35,327 bases of DNA from JAAZPG01 sp012797375. GTDB taxonomy: Bacteria; Acidobacteriota; Aminicenantia; Aminicenantales; UBA4085. A program made the translations under genes and the position numbers. Location of the stretch: the NCBI GenBank assembly GCA_937868205.1, contig CALMMC010000045.1, positions 1-35,327 on the forward strand. Direction: 5' to 3'. Within the stretch, counting starts at the first letter, position 1. Each line of letters opens with the position of its first letter. Under the pieces are notes generated by a model. The model saw nothing but the letters and a program-made list of their open reading frames with translations, had not been told where the DNA came from and searched no databases. This document shows, piece after piece, positions 24,225 to 32,908 of this stretch.

Positions 24225-24644
24225 ATGAAAAAGACGGTCCTGTCCCTGGCGGCGGCTCTGATCGCCCTCGGCCTCGCCGCCTGCGTCACCAGCCAGTATT
24301 CCTCGAGCAATCTGAATTACTACCGGGGGCAAAACGTCCCGCCCGAGTTTTTCAAGGTGGTCTCCTCCACGCCGACGGAAATCACGTTCGAGATCAAGAT
24401 CAACTTTTCCCAGGATCGGCTCTACCATATTGTTCTCGACGGCAACACCCCGCTGGCCGAGGATTGGGTGTTGATGGTCACCGGCCGGGGTCAGGCCTAC
24501 ACCGCGGTTCTCAAGGCCAAGCCCGGAGTGGAATTCGCCGCCGGAAAGCCTTACCGGCTCTGCATCGGGGACAAGAATCCCGAAGAGGTCAACGTCTATT
24601 CCAATAACTACCGCTGCCTGGTCGACTTCGATTTCACCCTGTAA
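24225..24644 (+). CDS. small predicted lipoprotein
   Basis: The 139-residue protein has a lipoprotein signal: MKKTV start, Ala/Leu core and lipobox L-A-A-C20. The mature part is beta-rich (TEITFEIKINFSQDRLYHIVL, DWVLMVTGRGQAYTAVLKAK), with two later Cys (about 119 and 131) that could form a disulphide. I do not recognise the family. AAGGAG lies 7 bases before the ATG at 24225. It has its own promoter and converges on the sulfatase-fold gene with a 14-base gap. Aspartate is not at position +2, so outer-membrane sorting is plausible but unproven. Confidence 0.75.
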   Translation: MKKTVLSLAAALIALGLAACVTSQYSSSNLNYYRGQNVPPEFFKVVSSTPTEITFEIKINFSQDRLYHIVLDGNTPLAEDWVLMVTGRGQAYTAVLKAKPGVEFAAGKPYRLCIGDKNPEEVNVYSNNYRCLVDFDFTL

Positions 24645-24658
24645 CGGACGCCGGGCGG

Positions 24659-26971
24659 CTATTGCCGGGGAAGCCGGGCCGCCAGCTCCCGGCCCCGTTG
24701 GGCGGCGTCGGCCGAACGGCCGTTCTCCCCGAGCCGGTTGTAAAGATCGGCCAGGAGGAAATAGCCCAGGGGCAGGTCCTGCGGCTCGGGCTTGAGCTCG
24801 ATCCCCCTTTGAACGAGGCGGACCGCTTCCTCCAGGTTCTCGCCCCGGTTCAGATGAATGCGGGCCAGGTAGAAATAGGCCAGCGGAAAATCAGGATTCA
24901 CCTCGAGGCAGCGGCGGAGAATCTCGCGTTCCCTCCCCTCCTCCCCCGTCCGCCGGAAGAGGCGGGACAGGTTGAACATCGCCTTGAAATGCTTGGGGGA
25001 CTGGACGAGCTCTTCCTCATAGGCGGCGACGGCCGCCGCGACCTCTCCCCGGTTTTCCAAAAGCTGGGCCTGATTGTAATTGAGGTTGCTCAATCGGGGA
25101 TTGAGCCGGCGGGCGGCGTCGAGGTGCTCCTGGGCCGGGCCGAGATCGTTCTTGATGATGAAAATCGCGGCCAGGGTGTTGTGGGAGGACGCGGATTGGG
25201 CGTTGAGGGATAGGCACTTCTTTAAGTAAGGGACGGCCGCTTCGTAGTTTTTGCGGTGGAAGTTCATGTTGCCGAGGAGGAAATAGAGTTGGGGATCGCT
25301 GAAGCCTGAATCGATATACTCCAGGACGAAGCGCTCCGCCTCGGCGAAGCGCCCCATGGCCACGTAGGAATTGGCGATGTTGATGACGGTGAACGAATCG
25401 TCCGGCTTTCGCTCCAGGGATTGACGGAAGGCTTGGATCGCCTCCTCGTATTTCCCGGTCTTGAAGTAGACGTTCCCGAGGGAGAAATAGGCGTCGGTGA
25501 TCTCCGGATCCTCGGCGATGATCCGGCGGAAGATCCCGATGGCCTCCTGGGCGTCGCCCTCCAGCCCGATCTCCCGGGCCCGGGACAGCTCGTTGAAGAT
25601 GCCGATCTTATTGCGGGGACTGGCCAACCGCTTCCCCTTGAGCTTTTCGGGATTGGAGAAGGATCCGATGTAGCCGAGGGCCGCCAGCTTGGCCTGGGTT
25701 TCCTCGTCGACCTTGCTGAAATCGAGCTTGTAGCTGTCCTGGGGCGCAGCCTTGATGAAATCCGCCGCCCGGTCGTTCAGGGCCAGGAAGACGGAGCGCT
25801 GCTTCTCAATGATGTTGGTGGTTTCCCCGGGGTCCAGGGAAAGGTCGTAGAGCTCGGGCTCGGGGGACAGGATGATCTTGTAGCGATCATCCCGGAAGCT
25901 TTGCAGCTCGGACCAGCCGTAATGGAAACGGGGATAGAACGTTTCGGAGTAGGCCAAGCGGTCCGAAGGACGGTCCGGCTTGAAAAAGAACGGAACCAAG
26001 CTACGGCCCTGGATCTGGGTTGGAGGCATGAGGCCGGACATCTCGCAGACCGTCGGCAGGACGTCCGTCAGGGAAACGACGGCCGGGGAGACGACGCCCC
26101 GGAGCCGGGCGAACGGGGTCACGAAGATGAGGGGGACGTGGACGGCCGATTCGTAGACGAAAAACCCGTGGCTCATTTCCTCGTGTTCGCCTAGGCTTTC
26201 CCCGTGATCGGCCGCGAACACGAGGAAGGTTTTGTTCCGAAGGCCCTTGTCCTCCAGGTGCGACCACAGGCGTCCCAGCTGGGTATCGGTATAGGCGATC
26301 TCCCCCAGGTAAGGATTGTTGGGATATTTTTCCTTGAAGGGCGAGGGGGGATCGTAGGGCGTATGGGGATCGTACAAGTGGATCCAGGCGAAAAACGGCC
26401 CGTCCTTGTTCGTCTCGAGCCAACGGAGGGCCTCGTCCATCACTTCCCCGCCGGGCCTTTGGACGCTGGCCAGGGAGATTTTCTCGAACCGGCTCAGGTC
26501 AAACTGGTCAAAGTAATAATCGAATCCCTGGTTCAAGCCCCATTTCGAGTCGAGGACGTAAGCGCCGACGAAAGCGGACGTGGCGTAGCCCTTCGCCTTG
26601 AAGAGTTCGGCCATGGTCGTGATCTCGGGCGGGACGACGAAACCGCCGTTGTCGCGGACGCCGTGAACCAGCGGCGGCATGCCCGTCATGAGGGTCGTGT
26701 GGGAGGGCAGGGTCAGCGGCGTCTGGGCCGTGCAACGGGCGAACCGGACGCCCTGGGCGGCGAACGTGTCCATCACCGGCGTCTCGACCCGGCCGAACCC
26801 GTAGCAGCCGATCCGGTCGGCCCGGAGCGTGTCGACCGTGATCAGGACGACGTTATAAGCCTTGCCCCCGGCCAGTCGCCCGAAAGACGCCGGCCGCCGC
26901 CCGAAAAGAAGGAAGACGCCGGCGGCGGCGATCACCGCGACCGCGCCGATCCCAATCGCTTTTTTCTTCAT
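24659..26971 (-). CDS. sulfatase-fold (alkaline phosphatase superfamily) protein fused to TPR repeats
   Basis: The 770-residue protein has an N-terminal membrane anchor (about 5-24). The alkaline-phosphatase-superfamily domain (about 38-430) has D47 in ITVDTLRADRIGCYG, and D255-H256 in AADHGESLGEHEEMSHGF. The C-terminal half is TPRs (about 495-760). The sulfatase CxPxR/SxPxR active-site motif reads T87-L-P-S-H91, so the formylglycine precursor Cys/Ser is replaced by Thr. True sulfatase activity is therefore unlikely, and a phosphoryl hydrolase or transferase role is more plausible. GAGGT lies 5 bases before the ATG at 26971; an upstream ATG (26989) has none. TAAAAT (26988-26993) is a possible -10. 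It lies between the two receptor genes but is separated from receptor 2 by a terminator. Confidence 0.85.
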   Translation of the reverse strand: MKKKAIGIGAVAVIAAAGVFLLFGRRPASFGRLAGGKAYNVVLITVDTLRADRIGCYGFGRVETPVMDTFAAQGVRFARCTAQTPLTLPSHTTLMTGMPPLVHGVRDNGGFVVPPEITTMAELFKAKGYATSAFVGAYVLDSKWGLNQGFDYYFDQFDLSRFEKISLASVQRPGGEVMDEALRWLETNKDGPFFAWIHLYDPHTPYDPPSPFKEKYPNNPYLGEIAYTDTQLGRLWSHLEDKGLRNKTFLVFAADHGESLGEHEEMSHGFFVYESAVHVPLIFVTPFARLRGVVSPAVVSLTDVLPTVCEMSGLMPPTQIQGRSLVPFFFKPDRPSDRLAYSETFYPRFHYGWSELQSFRDDRYKIILSPEPELYDLSLDPGETTNIIEKQRSVFLALNDRAADFIKAAPQDSYKLDFSKVDEETQAKLAALGYIGSFSNPEKLKGKRLASPRNKIGIFNELSRAREIGLEGDAQEAIGIFRRIIAEDPEITDAYFSLGNVYFKTGKYEEAIQAFRQSLERKPDDSFTVINIANSYVAMGRFAEAERFVLEYIDSGFSDPQLYFLLGNMNFHRKNYEAAVPYLKKCLSLNAQSASSHNTLAAIFIIKNDLGPAQEHLDAARRLNPRLSNLNYNQAQLLENRGEVAAAVAAYEEELVQSPKHFKAMFNLSRLFRRTGEEGREREILRRCLEVNPDFPLAYFYLARIHLNRGENLEEAVRLVQRGIELKPEPQDLPLGYFLLADLYNRLGENGRSADAAQRGRELAARLPRQ

Positions 26972-27181
26972 GTCCGACCTCGTTTTCATTTTAACAAAAG
27001 CCGGGCCGGGGGAAAAACGCCTCCGGGGCCGTTCTTTGACAACGCCGGTTTCTCCCCATGCGTTTCGCCGCAGCCCTGGGGACAAACCTCCTCCCTTCCT
27101 CGTCTCCCTGAGGTTTCGCGCGGCCGCATGACGATTGGTTTTCCGCGGTTCGTCTCGGGGAGCCCCCCTCCTCTCGGGGGA

Positions 27182-27213
27182 TAAAAAAAGGGCGGCGGGT
27201 TTCCCCGCCGCCC
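27182..27213 (-). terminator. intrinsic terminator of TonB-dependent receptor 2
   Basis: A 10-bp GC stem (27190-27199 with 27204-27213) has the same sequence as the receptor 1 hairpin. On the minus strand it is followed by seven Ts (27183-27189). It lies 26 bases after the stop codon. Confidence 0.88.
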
Positions 27214-27238
27214 TTGAGCGCGCGCTCGAACAGGAGCT

Positions 27239-29992
27239 TTAGAAGATGAGCCGGAGGCCGAGCCGGGCCTGGCGCGGCCGGGCGATGCCGTAGAGCTGGT
27301 GCCCGTTGGAGGAAGGCCAATCGTTTTCGAACCAGTCATAGCCGATGCGCGTGCCCCAGCTGGTAATCGTGTCGTCGTTGAAGACGTTGAACACGTCGAA
27401 GATCACGCCCAGGCGGTACTTGCCGGCCAAGGTGAAGATCTTCTCCAGCCGCAGGTCGAGGGTCGTCTGCATCGGGTAATGGTTGGAGCCGCGGGGCTCG
27501 GCGAAGAAGGTGATGCGGCCCTGGTTGAAGTAGGACGTCCTGACCCGGGTCGTCCACGCGTCGCCGGTGATGGTCCGGAAATAGGCCGACAGGCTGATGT
27601 CCAAGGGGAGGATATACGTCCCCTGGATCTTCAGCATGTGGGTGAAGTCGTTGGTCAGGTTGCCTTCGGCGTTGATGTAGTTGTTCGGATCGCTCGGGTC
27701 GGCGCCCCAGCCGAGGTCGCCGCCGAAGCTGTTGTCCCGGGTTCCGGTCGACTTGGAGTAGACATAGGAGGCCAGCAGCTGCCACCGGTTGGAGAAGCGC
27801 TTGTTGAACAGGATCTCGAGGCCCTCGTACTTCCGGTAGATGTCCGTCAGCACCCAGGGCAGACTGGCGTCTTTCCTGAGGTTGGTGACGAGGAAATCGG
27901 TCGCCTCCAGCGTCTCCCACGTCCGCTCGTAGAGCTGGAAGGTTTCGTCGAGGGCGTAGGAATAGTAATCGACCGTGTCATAATCCGCCGCCCGGTCGTA
28001 CCGGCCGATGATGTTGTTCCACTTCCGGTTGATGTACGTCACGCCGACCGACGTATCCTTGAAGAGCTCCCGCTCGATCCCCACCGTGAACTGGGCCATG
28101 TAGGGATGCTTGATCTTGTCGTCCATCGTGTAGGGATTAGGCATGATGCGCCACGTCTCATACCACTCGGCTTCGTAGGGATCATACTTGTAGCCGACAT
28201 AATCGTTGAACTGGGAAACGGGATTCATCCGTTCGTGGTAGACCGTCAGCATGGCCTCGGCGAAATGCCCGTAGTGGGCTTTCAGGATGGTGGTCTTGTC
28301 GCCGAGGATGTCGAAGGTGAAGCCGATGCGCGGATCGATGTGGTTCGATTTGAAGACCGCCCCGTCCACGCCCTTGACGTCGCCCCAGTTCTGGCCGAAG
28401 CGGACGCCCAGGCTGATGTTCAGCCGGTCGGAAATCTGCCAGGAATCCTGGGCAAAGACCTCCAGCCGGGTGTACCGGGTGTTGGTATCGTAGCCCTCGT
28501 ACTGGTAAGCCAGGTAGGGGCCGATATAGCCGTAGCCGACGTAGTCATAGTACTTGATGTTGTCGCCCAGCTCGCCGCCCCGGCCGGTGTAGCCGTACCG
28601 GCTCCGGGCCGACGACCGCTCGACCTCGACGCCGAATTTAAAGTCGTGGGAGCCGGTGATGAAGTCCTCGGCATAGTGGGTGAGGCTGGCGTTCGTCCCG
28701 AACCGCGCCCGGTCGGCGTAATAGAAGTAGCCGGCACTGTCATAACGCATGTTCTCGTTCAGGTCGAAGTGGTGATACGTGTCAAAGCCGACCTCGGGAT
28801 CGAGGTAATAGCGGCCCTTGAAGTAGTTGGTTTTGAGGTCGAAGAACGTGTTCGGACTCAGGATCTTGGTCAGGCTGAAGCTGGCCAGCCAGTCCGGCGA
28901 ATCCTGGATCACGGTCGCCTCCGGGGAAACCGTCGCGCCGGAATCACGGTTGATTCCGTTATAGGACGTGGCCTGAAAGACGCCGTTCATGCTCAAGGTC
29001 GGATCCACCTGGGCCGAGAGCTTGGCGAAGAAGCGCGGCTGCTTGTAGTCGACGTCCTCCGGGAATCCCGTCGGCCGGTCCTGCGTCCGGTAGAACTGCC
29101 CGCCGACGTAGAACCACAGCTTGTCCTTGATGATCGGGCCGCCCAAGTGGCCGTTGATGTCCATTAGTTTGGACGACGGCGAGGTCAGGCTGGGGAAATC
29201 GTCGACATAGGCCTGGTTGTTGGTCGCCTGCCAGAAGTCCGAGTCGGCCTTGTAACCCTGGAAATTGAACTCGAAGTGGCCGGAAAGCTCGTTGCCGCCC
29301 GACTTCGTCACCAGGTTGAAGATGACCCCGGTGAAATTGCCGTACTCGGCCGGCAGCCCCACGCCCATGATCTTGGCTTCCTCGATGATGTTGTGGTCGG
29401 AGAAAACCCAGGCCGAGCCGGCCTCGGGGTCGGCCACGTTGACGCCGTCCATGGTGTAGGCGATCCCCGTGTTCTCCGAGGCGCCGTAGGCGACGTTTCC
29501 GCTGACGCCCGGGGCGAGGTTGACGATGTCGGCCGTGAACTGGTTATAGGGGACGTTCCGCAGAATCTCGTTGCTCAGGGTGACCGAAGCCGTCTCCGTG
29601 GATTTGACGTCGACGGTGGGGGCTTCGGCCACGATCGTGATTTCCTCGGCCATGGCCGCCGGCTTCATGACCATGTTGATATTGAGGGTGGCGGTCGTCG
29701 TCACCCGGATACTTTCCCGAACAACGGTCCCGAAGCCCGTCAGCTCGGCTTTCAAGGCGTAATCGCCGGGCGGCAGGGCCGGGAACCGGAATTCCCCGTT
29801 GGCGTCCGAAACCGTGGTCCGGGAGCCCATCAGGTTGGGACTGGTCAGGACCAGGCTGGCCCCCGGGATCGCGTTGCCTTCCTCGTCCGAGATCTTGCCG
29901 ACGATGGCGCCGGTGTCCCGGGATTGGGTGAACGCGAGGGGGGAAAGAACGAAAAGCAGGACGATCAATCCGATCAATGACTTCGTTTTCAA
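27239..29992 (-). CDS. TonB-dependent receptor 2, paralogue of receptor 1
   Basis: The 917-residue receptor has the same layout as receptor 1: signal peptide, carboxypeptidase-regulatory-like domain, plug and barrel ending RLGLRLIF. Differences cluster in barrel segments likely to be surface loops, for example SDFWQATNNQAYVDDFPSL against SKFWQAENTGAYLADYPNL, and the stretch after DNIKY, which is shorter here. The start is TTG at 29992, with AAGGAGG 7 bases upstream. The ligand is unknown; loop divergence over a constant plug suggests related but different ligands. It has its own sigma-54-type promoter and terminator. Confidence 0.9.
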   Translation of the reverse strand: MKTKSLIGLIVLLFVLSPLAFTQSRDTGAIVGKISDEEGNAIPGASLVLTSPNLMGSRTTVSDANGEFRFPALPPGDYALKAELTGFGTVVRESIRVTTTATLNINMVMKPAAMAEEITIVAEAPTVDVKSTETASVTLSNEILRNVPYNQFTADIVNLAPGVSGNVAYGASENTGIAYTMDGVNVADPEAGSAWVFSDHNIIEEAKIMGVGLPAEYGNFTGVIFNLVTKSGGNELSGHFEFNFQGYKADSDFWQATNNQAYVDDFPSLTSPSSKLMDINGHLGGPIIKDKLWFYVGGQFYRTQDRPTGFPEDVDYKQPRFFAKLSAQVDPTLSMNGVFQATSYNGINRDSGATVSPEATVIQDSPDWLASFSLTKILSPNTFFDLKTNYFKGRYYLDPEVGFDTYHHFDLNENMRYDSAGYFYYADRARFGTNASLTHYAEDFITGSHDFKFGVEVERSSARSRYGYTGRGGELGDNIKYYDYVGYGYIGPYLAYQYEGYDTNTRYTRLEVFAQDSWQISDRLNISLGVRFGQNWGDVKGVDGAVFKSNHIDPRIGFTFDILGDKTTILKAHYGHFAEAMLTVYHERMNPVSQFNDYVGYKYDPYEAEWYETWRIMPNPYTMDDKIKHPYMAQFTVGIERELFKDTSVGVTYINRKWNNIIGRYDRAADYDTVDYYSYALDETFQLYERTWETLEATDFLVTNLRKDASLPWVLTDIYRKYEGLEILFNKRFSNRWQLLASYVYSKSTGTRDNSFGGDLGWGADPSDPNNYINAEGNLTNDFTHMLKIQGTYILPLDISLSAYFRTITGDAWTTRVRTSYFNQGRITFFAEPRGSNHYPMQTTLDLRLEKIFTLAGKYRLGVIFDVFNVFNDDTITSWGTRIGYDWFENDWPSSNGHQLYGIARPRQARLGLRLIF

Positions 29993-30138
29993 AACGTTTT
30001 CCTCCTTTAATCCTGGATTAGGATAGAAGCTTAAAACTTCGTCGGCTGATCTTCTTCTAAATTTTTCACCTCCTTCTCTCTCAGTGTCATCTCATTGCCT
30101 TTATATACACATATAGGCTTTATCACTGGTACATTAGC

Positions 30139-30155
30139 TTGCAATCTTTATGCCA
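30139..30155 (-). promoter_or_regulatory. sigma-54-type promoter of receptor 2
   Basis: On the minus strand TGGCATAAAGATTGCAA has GG and GC separated by exactly 10 bases, as at receptor 1. The -12 G is 150 bases before the start codon, against 149 at receptor 1. Confidence 0.75.
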
Positions 30156-30222
30156 AACGTAAAAAAATTTAAAATATTAATATAAATATAGTTACGTCAA
30201 AAATTTAAAAATTTATTTACAC

Positions 30223-30265
30223 GGATTCAATAATTTGGATTACCTGTCTTCAATTAATTGAATCC
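30223..30265. promoter_or_regulatory. candidate enhancer (UAS) upstream of the receptor 2 sigma-54 promoter
   Basis: TTCAATTAATTGAA (30249-30262) is a perfect 14-bp palindrome. A degenerate copy, TTCAATAATTTGGA, lies at 30226-30239, and GGATTCAAT/ATTGAATCC (30223-30231, 30257-30265) bracket both. The palindrome centre is about 125 bases upstream of the predicted start site, a usual distance for an enhancer-binding activator. No matching palindrome occurs at receptor 1. Confidence 0.4.
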
Positions 30266-30713
30266 GCCGCCATATGCTGAAAGGCCGTCCGCGCTTGATA
30301 ATCCCGGAAAACCCGAATTAGAAAATTCGAAAAAGATGATTAAAGACACGGTCGGTTTTCTTGCGGCCGGGAAGCGGCTCTCGCCGCGCTCGCTCAAAAC
30401 GCCGGTTCCCTCTTCGACTCACAAAGAGGCCTTCCCGCGCCGCCGGCCGAACCCGAAAGGCGCGAAAAACGCGTCGAATTCCCCCGCCGGCGCCGTCCGA
30501 TGTCTTCATGATCCGGATTAGATACATGGGAGACGCCTCTAAAACCGACGTTCCTTGGTTATCCAGGGGAAGATCTCTAAAACCGTAACCGGGCGGTTAA
30601 AGTGGATCGACTTCTTTCCACAAGCGGCTCGGGCGGTACAATCCCTATGATCTGACGACCTTGGAGGACGAGTCAAAGCGACCCCATCAAGGCCCGGGGC
30701 TGTCTGACCCCCT

Positions 30714-30790
30714 ATGAACCGTGCCGCCGGAAAAATCAATCCCCCAAACCCCGGGAGGCGTCCACCATGTCGTGACCCGGCACCGTTCAT
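30714..30790. repeat. imperfect inverted repeat upstream of the GWxTD-type gene
   Basis: ATGAACCGTGCCG (30714-30726) and CGGCACCGTTCAT (30778-30790) are inverted copies matching at 12 of 13 positions, enclosing 51 bases. They end 46 bases before the start codon. An operator pair or the remnant of a small mobile repeat are both possible. Confidence 0.45.
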
Positions 30791-30836
30791 TGAAACGAAA
30801 AGCCCGATGTGCTATTTCTAGGAACAGGTGAATTGC

Positions 30837-32888
30837 GTGAAAAAAAACAAAGGGGCCGCTGTTATCGTCTCGGTGATGCTCGCCGCCGGATTATCCGGGG
30901 CCGCGGTCAAGAACGACCTTCCGGCTGTCTATAAGGAATGGCTGGAGACGGTCGATCCCATCCTGACATCGACCGAGCGGGACGTGTTTCTCTCTTTGAC
31001 CAAGGACGAGGATCGGGAAAAATTCATCAAATTTTTCTGGAAGCAGCACGATCCCTTCCCCGACACGCCCGAGAACGAGTTTTACCGGGAGTACATGAAT
31101 CGGATTCTCTTCGCCGACCGCAACTTCTCCGTCGGGGCCCATAAGAAAGGACACTTGACCGAGCGCGGCCAATTTTACCTTATGTTAGGCCCGCCCCTCG
31201 AGCGGGAGCGTTACGTGACCCAATCGGACATCTGGCCCCTGGAGCTCTGGTTTTACAAGGGCGAAACGGCCTATGGGCTCCCGGCCTACTTCTACCTCAT
31301 TTTTTACCAGCCCGACGGCATCGGCGATTTCCGTCTCTTCTACCCGGGCGTCGAGGGGGCCGAGAAGCTCGTCATCCCCTCGGTTTACGCCGAAGCCCGC
31401 CAGATGACCCTCCCGGCCGACACCCTGCGCAAGATTTCGGCCGAGCTGGCCTCCGCCTCGAAAAGCTACGTCGCCAGCGAAGGGGGCGGCGGCCTGTCCT
31501 CCCTGTCCTCCGTCGCCCTCATCGCCGGGATCAAGGACCTCAAGGAGAAGAAATTCTCCGACGCCTACGCCCGGTCCTTCCTCAGCTTCAAGGATTTTGT
31601 CGAGACGGACTATTCCGACAACTTCCTGGCGAGCGCGTTCAAGGCCCGGCTTCTCCGGTCCAGCGGCCAGACGTTCCTCCACTGGACGCTCGAGCCGGAG
31701 CGGATCAGCTTCGCCCGGCGCGGCGATCTCTACGTAGCCCAGTTCGAGCTTTTTCTCCGGCTTGAGGACCCATCCGGGAATCTCGTCTACCAGTCCCAGG
31801 AGGAAATCCCCATCCGCCTCAACGAAGAGCAATACAAGAGCCACGAGCGCCGCCGCTTCGCCCTGCAGGACACCCTGCCCGTCATTCCCGGCAAATTCAA
31901 GCTCAGCGTTCTTCTGAAAAACAAGACCGGGCGCGATTTCACCTCGGTTGAAAACACGGTCGCCATCGCCGAGGAAACCGGCCCGCGTCTCAGCCATCTC
32001 CTCCTCAGCCACGGCCAAGGGCCGGTCGCGGAAGCCGAACGGGCCCGTCTCAAGCCGTTCGCCTTCAACGGCGTCCAGCTTGCCTTCGGCGCCCGGCCGG
32101 AATTCACCCCGGGGGAGACGCTGGTCTGCTTCCTCCAAGGAGCCGGCCTCGAGGCGGCCGCCGGCCGGACGGTCACGTTCGGTCTTTACGGACCGGACGG
32201 AAATTCCGTCGCCGCGGCCGATCCGAAGCCCCTCGAGGACGTTCTCGGCCCCGGCGGCGAAATGGAGGCCTCGGCCCGCTTCGACTTGTCCGGCGTCAAG
32301 CCGGAGTACTACGAAGCCCGGGCCGCCGTCCAGGAGGCCGACGGCCGGATTCTCCTGAGCGCCGCCGAGCCCTTCGTCCTTTTGGCCCAGGCGGCCCCCA
32401 CGATTCCCTGGACGCTGGCCCGGGTGCGGGACGCGTTTCCCAACGCCGAAGCCCTGACCATCCTGGCCACCCAGCGCTTCACGACCGGCGGATCCGATCG
32501 GGCGGTCCCCCTCCTGGAACGGGCCCTGTCCCTCAAGGACGACCCGGCCGCCCGGCTGCTGCTGGCTAAAACGCTTTACTCCCTGAACCGCTATGAGGAA
32601 TCGATCGCCGCCGCGAAGGCCGTTTACGAGACGGGCGGCAACCGCGAGGCGGGCAAGGTCCTGGCCCTCGGCCTGACCGCCCTCAAGGACTGGTCCGGCG
32701 CCCTCGTCTATTTGGAACAGCTGCTGGAAGGGGCGATCGAGGTCGAGGTTCTGAACCTGGCCGCTGAATGCCTGCTTCAGCTCGGCCGGCCCGGGGAAGC
32801 CGTTCCCCTTCTCGAGCGCTCCCTGGGGCTCGTCCCCACGCAGCCGGCCGTCCAAGCCCTCCTCGAGCGGGCCAGGAAAAAATCGTGA
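30837..32888 (+). CDS. GWxTD-type domain protein with C-terminal TPRs
   Basis: The 683-residue exported protein has a signal peptide (about 1-21, after MKKNK). The GWxTD-type domain (about 25-180) has YKEWLETVDPILTSTERDVFL, FIKFFWKQHDPFPDTPENEF and RGQFYLMLGPPLERERY. The name-giving motif is altered: GHLTERG occupies the GWxTDRG position. A middle beta-rich region and TPR-like helices (about 540-683) follow. The family is typical of Acidobacteriota, and its function is unknown. Two GTG starts are possible. I prefer 30837 because AGGTG lies 6 bases upstream and the signal then begins MKK; 30828 would add MNC. It is followed after 20 bases by a carboxypeptidase-regulatory/TPR gene. Confidence 0.8.
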   Translation: MKKNKGAAVIVSVMLAAGLSGAAVKNDLPAVYKEWLETVDPILTSTERDVFLSLTKDEDREKFIKFFWKQHDPFPDTPENEFYREYMNRILFADRNFSVGAHKKGHLTERGQFYLMLGPPLERERYVTQSDIWPLELWFYKGETAYGLPAYFYLIFYQPDGIGDFRLFYPGVEGAEKLVIPSVYAEARQMTLPADTLRKISAELASASKSYVASEGGGGLSSLSSVALIAGIKDLKEKKFSDAYARSFLSFKDFVETDYSDNFLASAFKARLLRSSGQTFLHWTLEPERISFARRGDLYVAQFELFLRLEDPSGNLVYQSQEEIPIRLNEEQYKSHERRRFALQDTLPVIPGKFKLSVLLKNKTGRDFTSVENTVAIAEETGPRLSHLLLSHGQGPVAEAERARLKPFAFNGVQLAFGARPEFTPGETLVCFLQGAGLEAAAGRTVTFGLYGPDGNSVAAADPKPLEDVLGPGGEMEASARFDLSGVKPEYYEARAAVQEADGRILLSAAEPFVLLAQAAPTIPWTLARVRDAFPNAEALTILATQRFTTGGSDRAVPLLERALSLKDDPAARLLLAKTLYSLNRYEESIAAAKAVYETGGNREAGKVLALGLTALKDWSGALVYLEQLLEGAIEVEVLNLAAECLLQLGRPGEAVPLLERSLGLVPTQPAVQALLERARKKS

Positions 32889-32908
32889 TTCCTCGGAAGG
32901 AGACACCG

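Larger units (their letters stand above)
29993..30836. other. long control region between receptor 2 and the GWxTD-type gene
   Basis: From left to right it holds the receptor 2 leader (about 137 bases), the sigma-54-type promoter, and an AT-rich island (about 30100-30260) with a 14-bp palindrome. A GC-rich stretch (30340-30530) has no supported gene. It ends with the upstream sequence of the plus-strand GWxTD-type gene, including an imperfect inverted repeat. TACAAT (30637-30642) could be a -10 for that gene, but no -35 fits. Confidence 0.45.

Noticed and set aside
30537..30585. 11-bp direct repeat CTCTAAAACCG at 30537 and 30575
   Set aside because: Too short, with no supporting symmetry or gene context; chance is likely.
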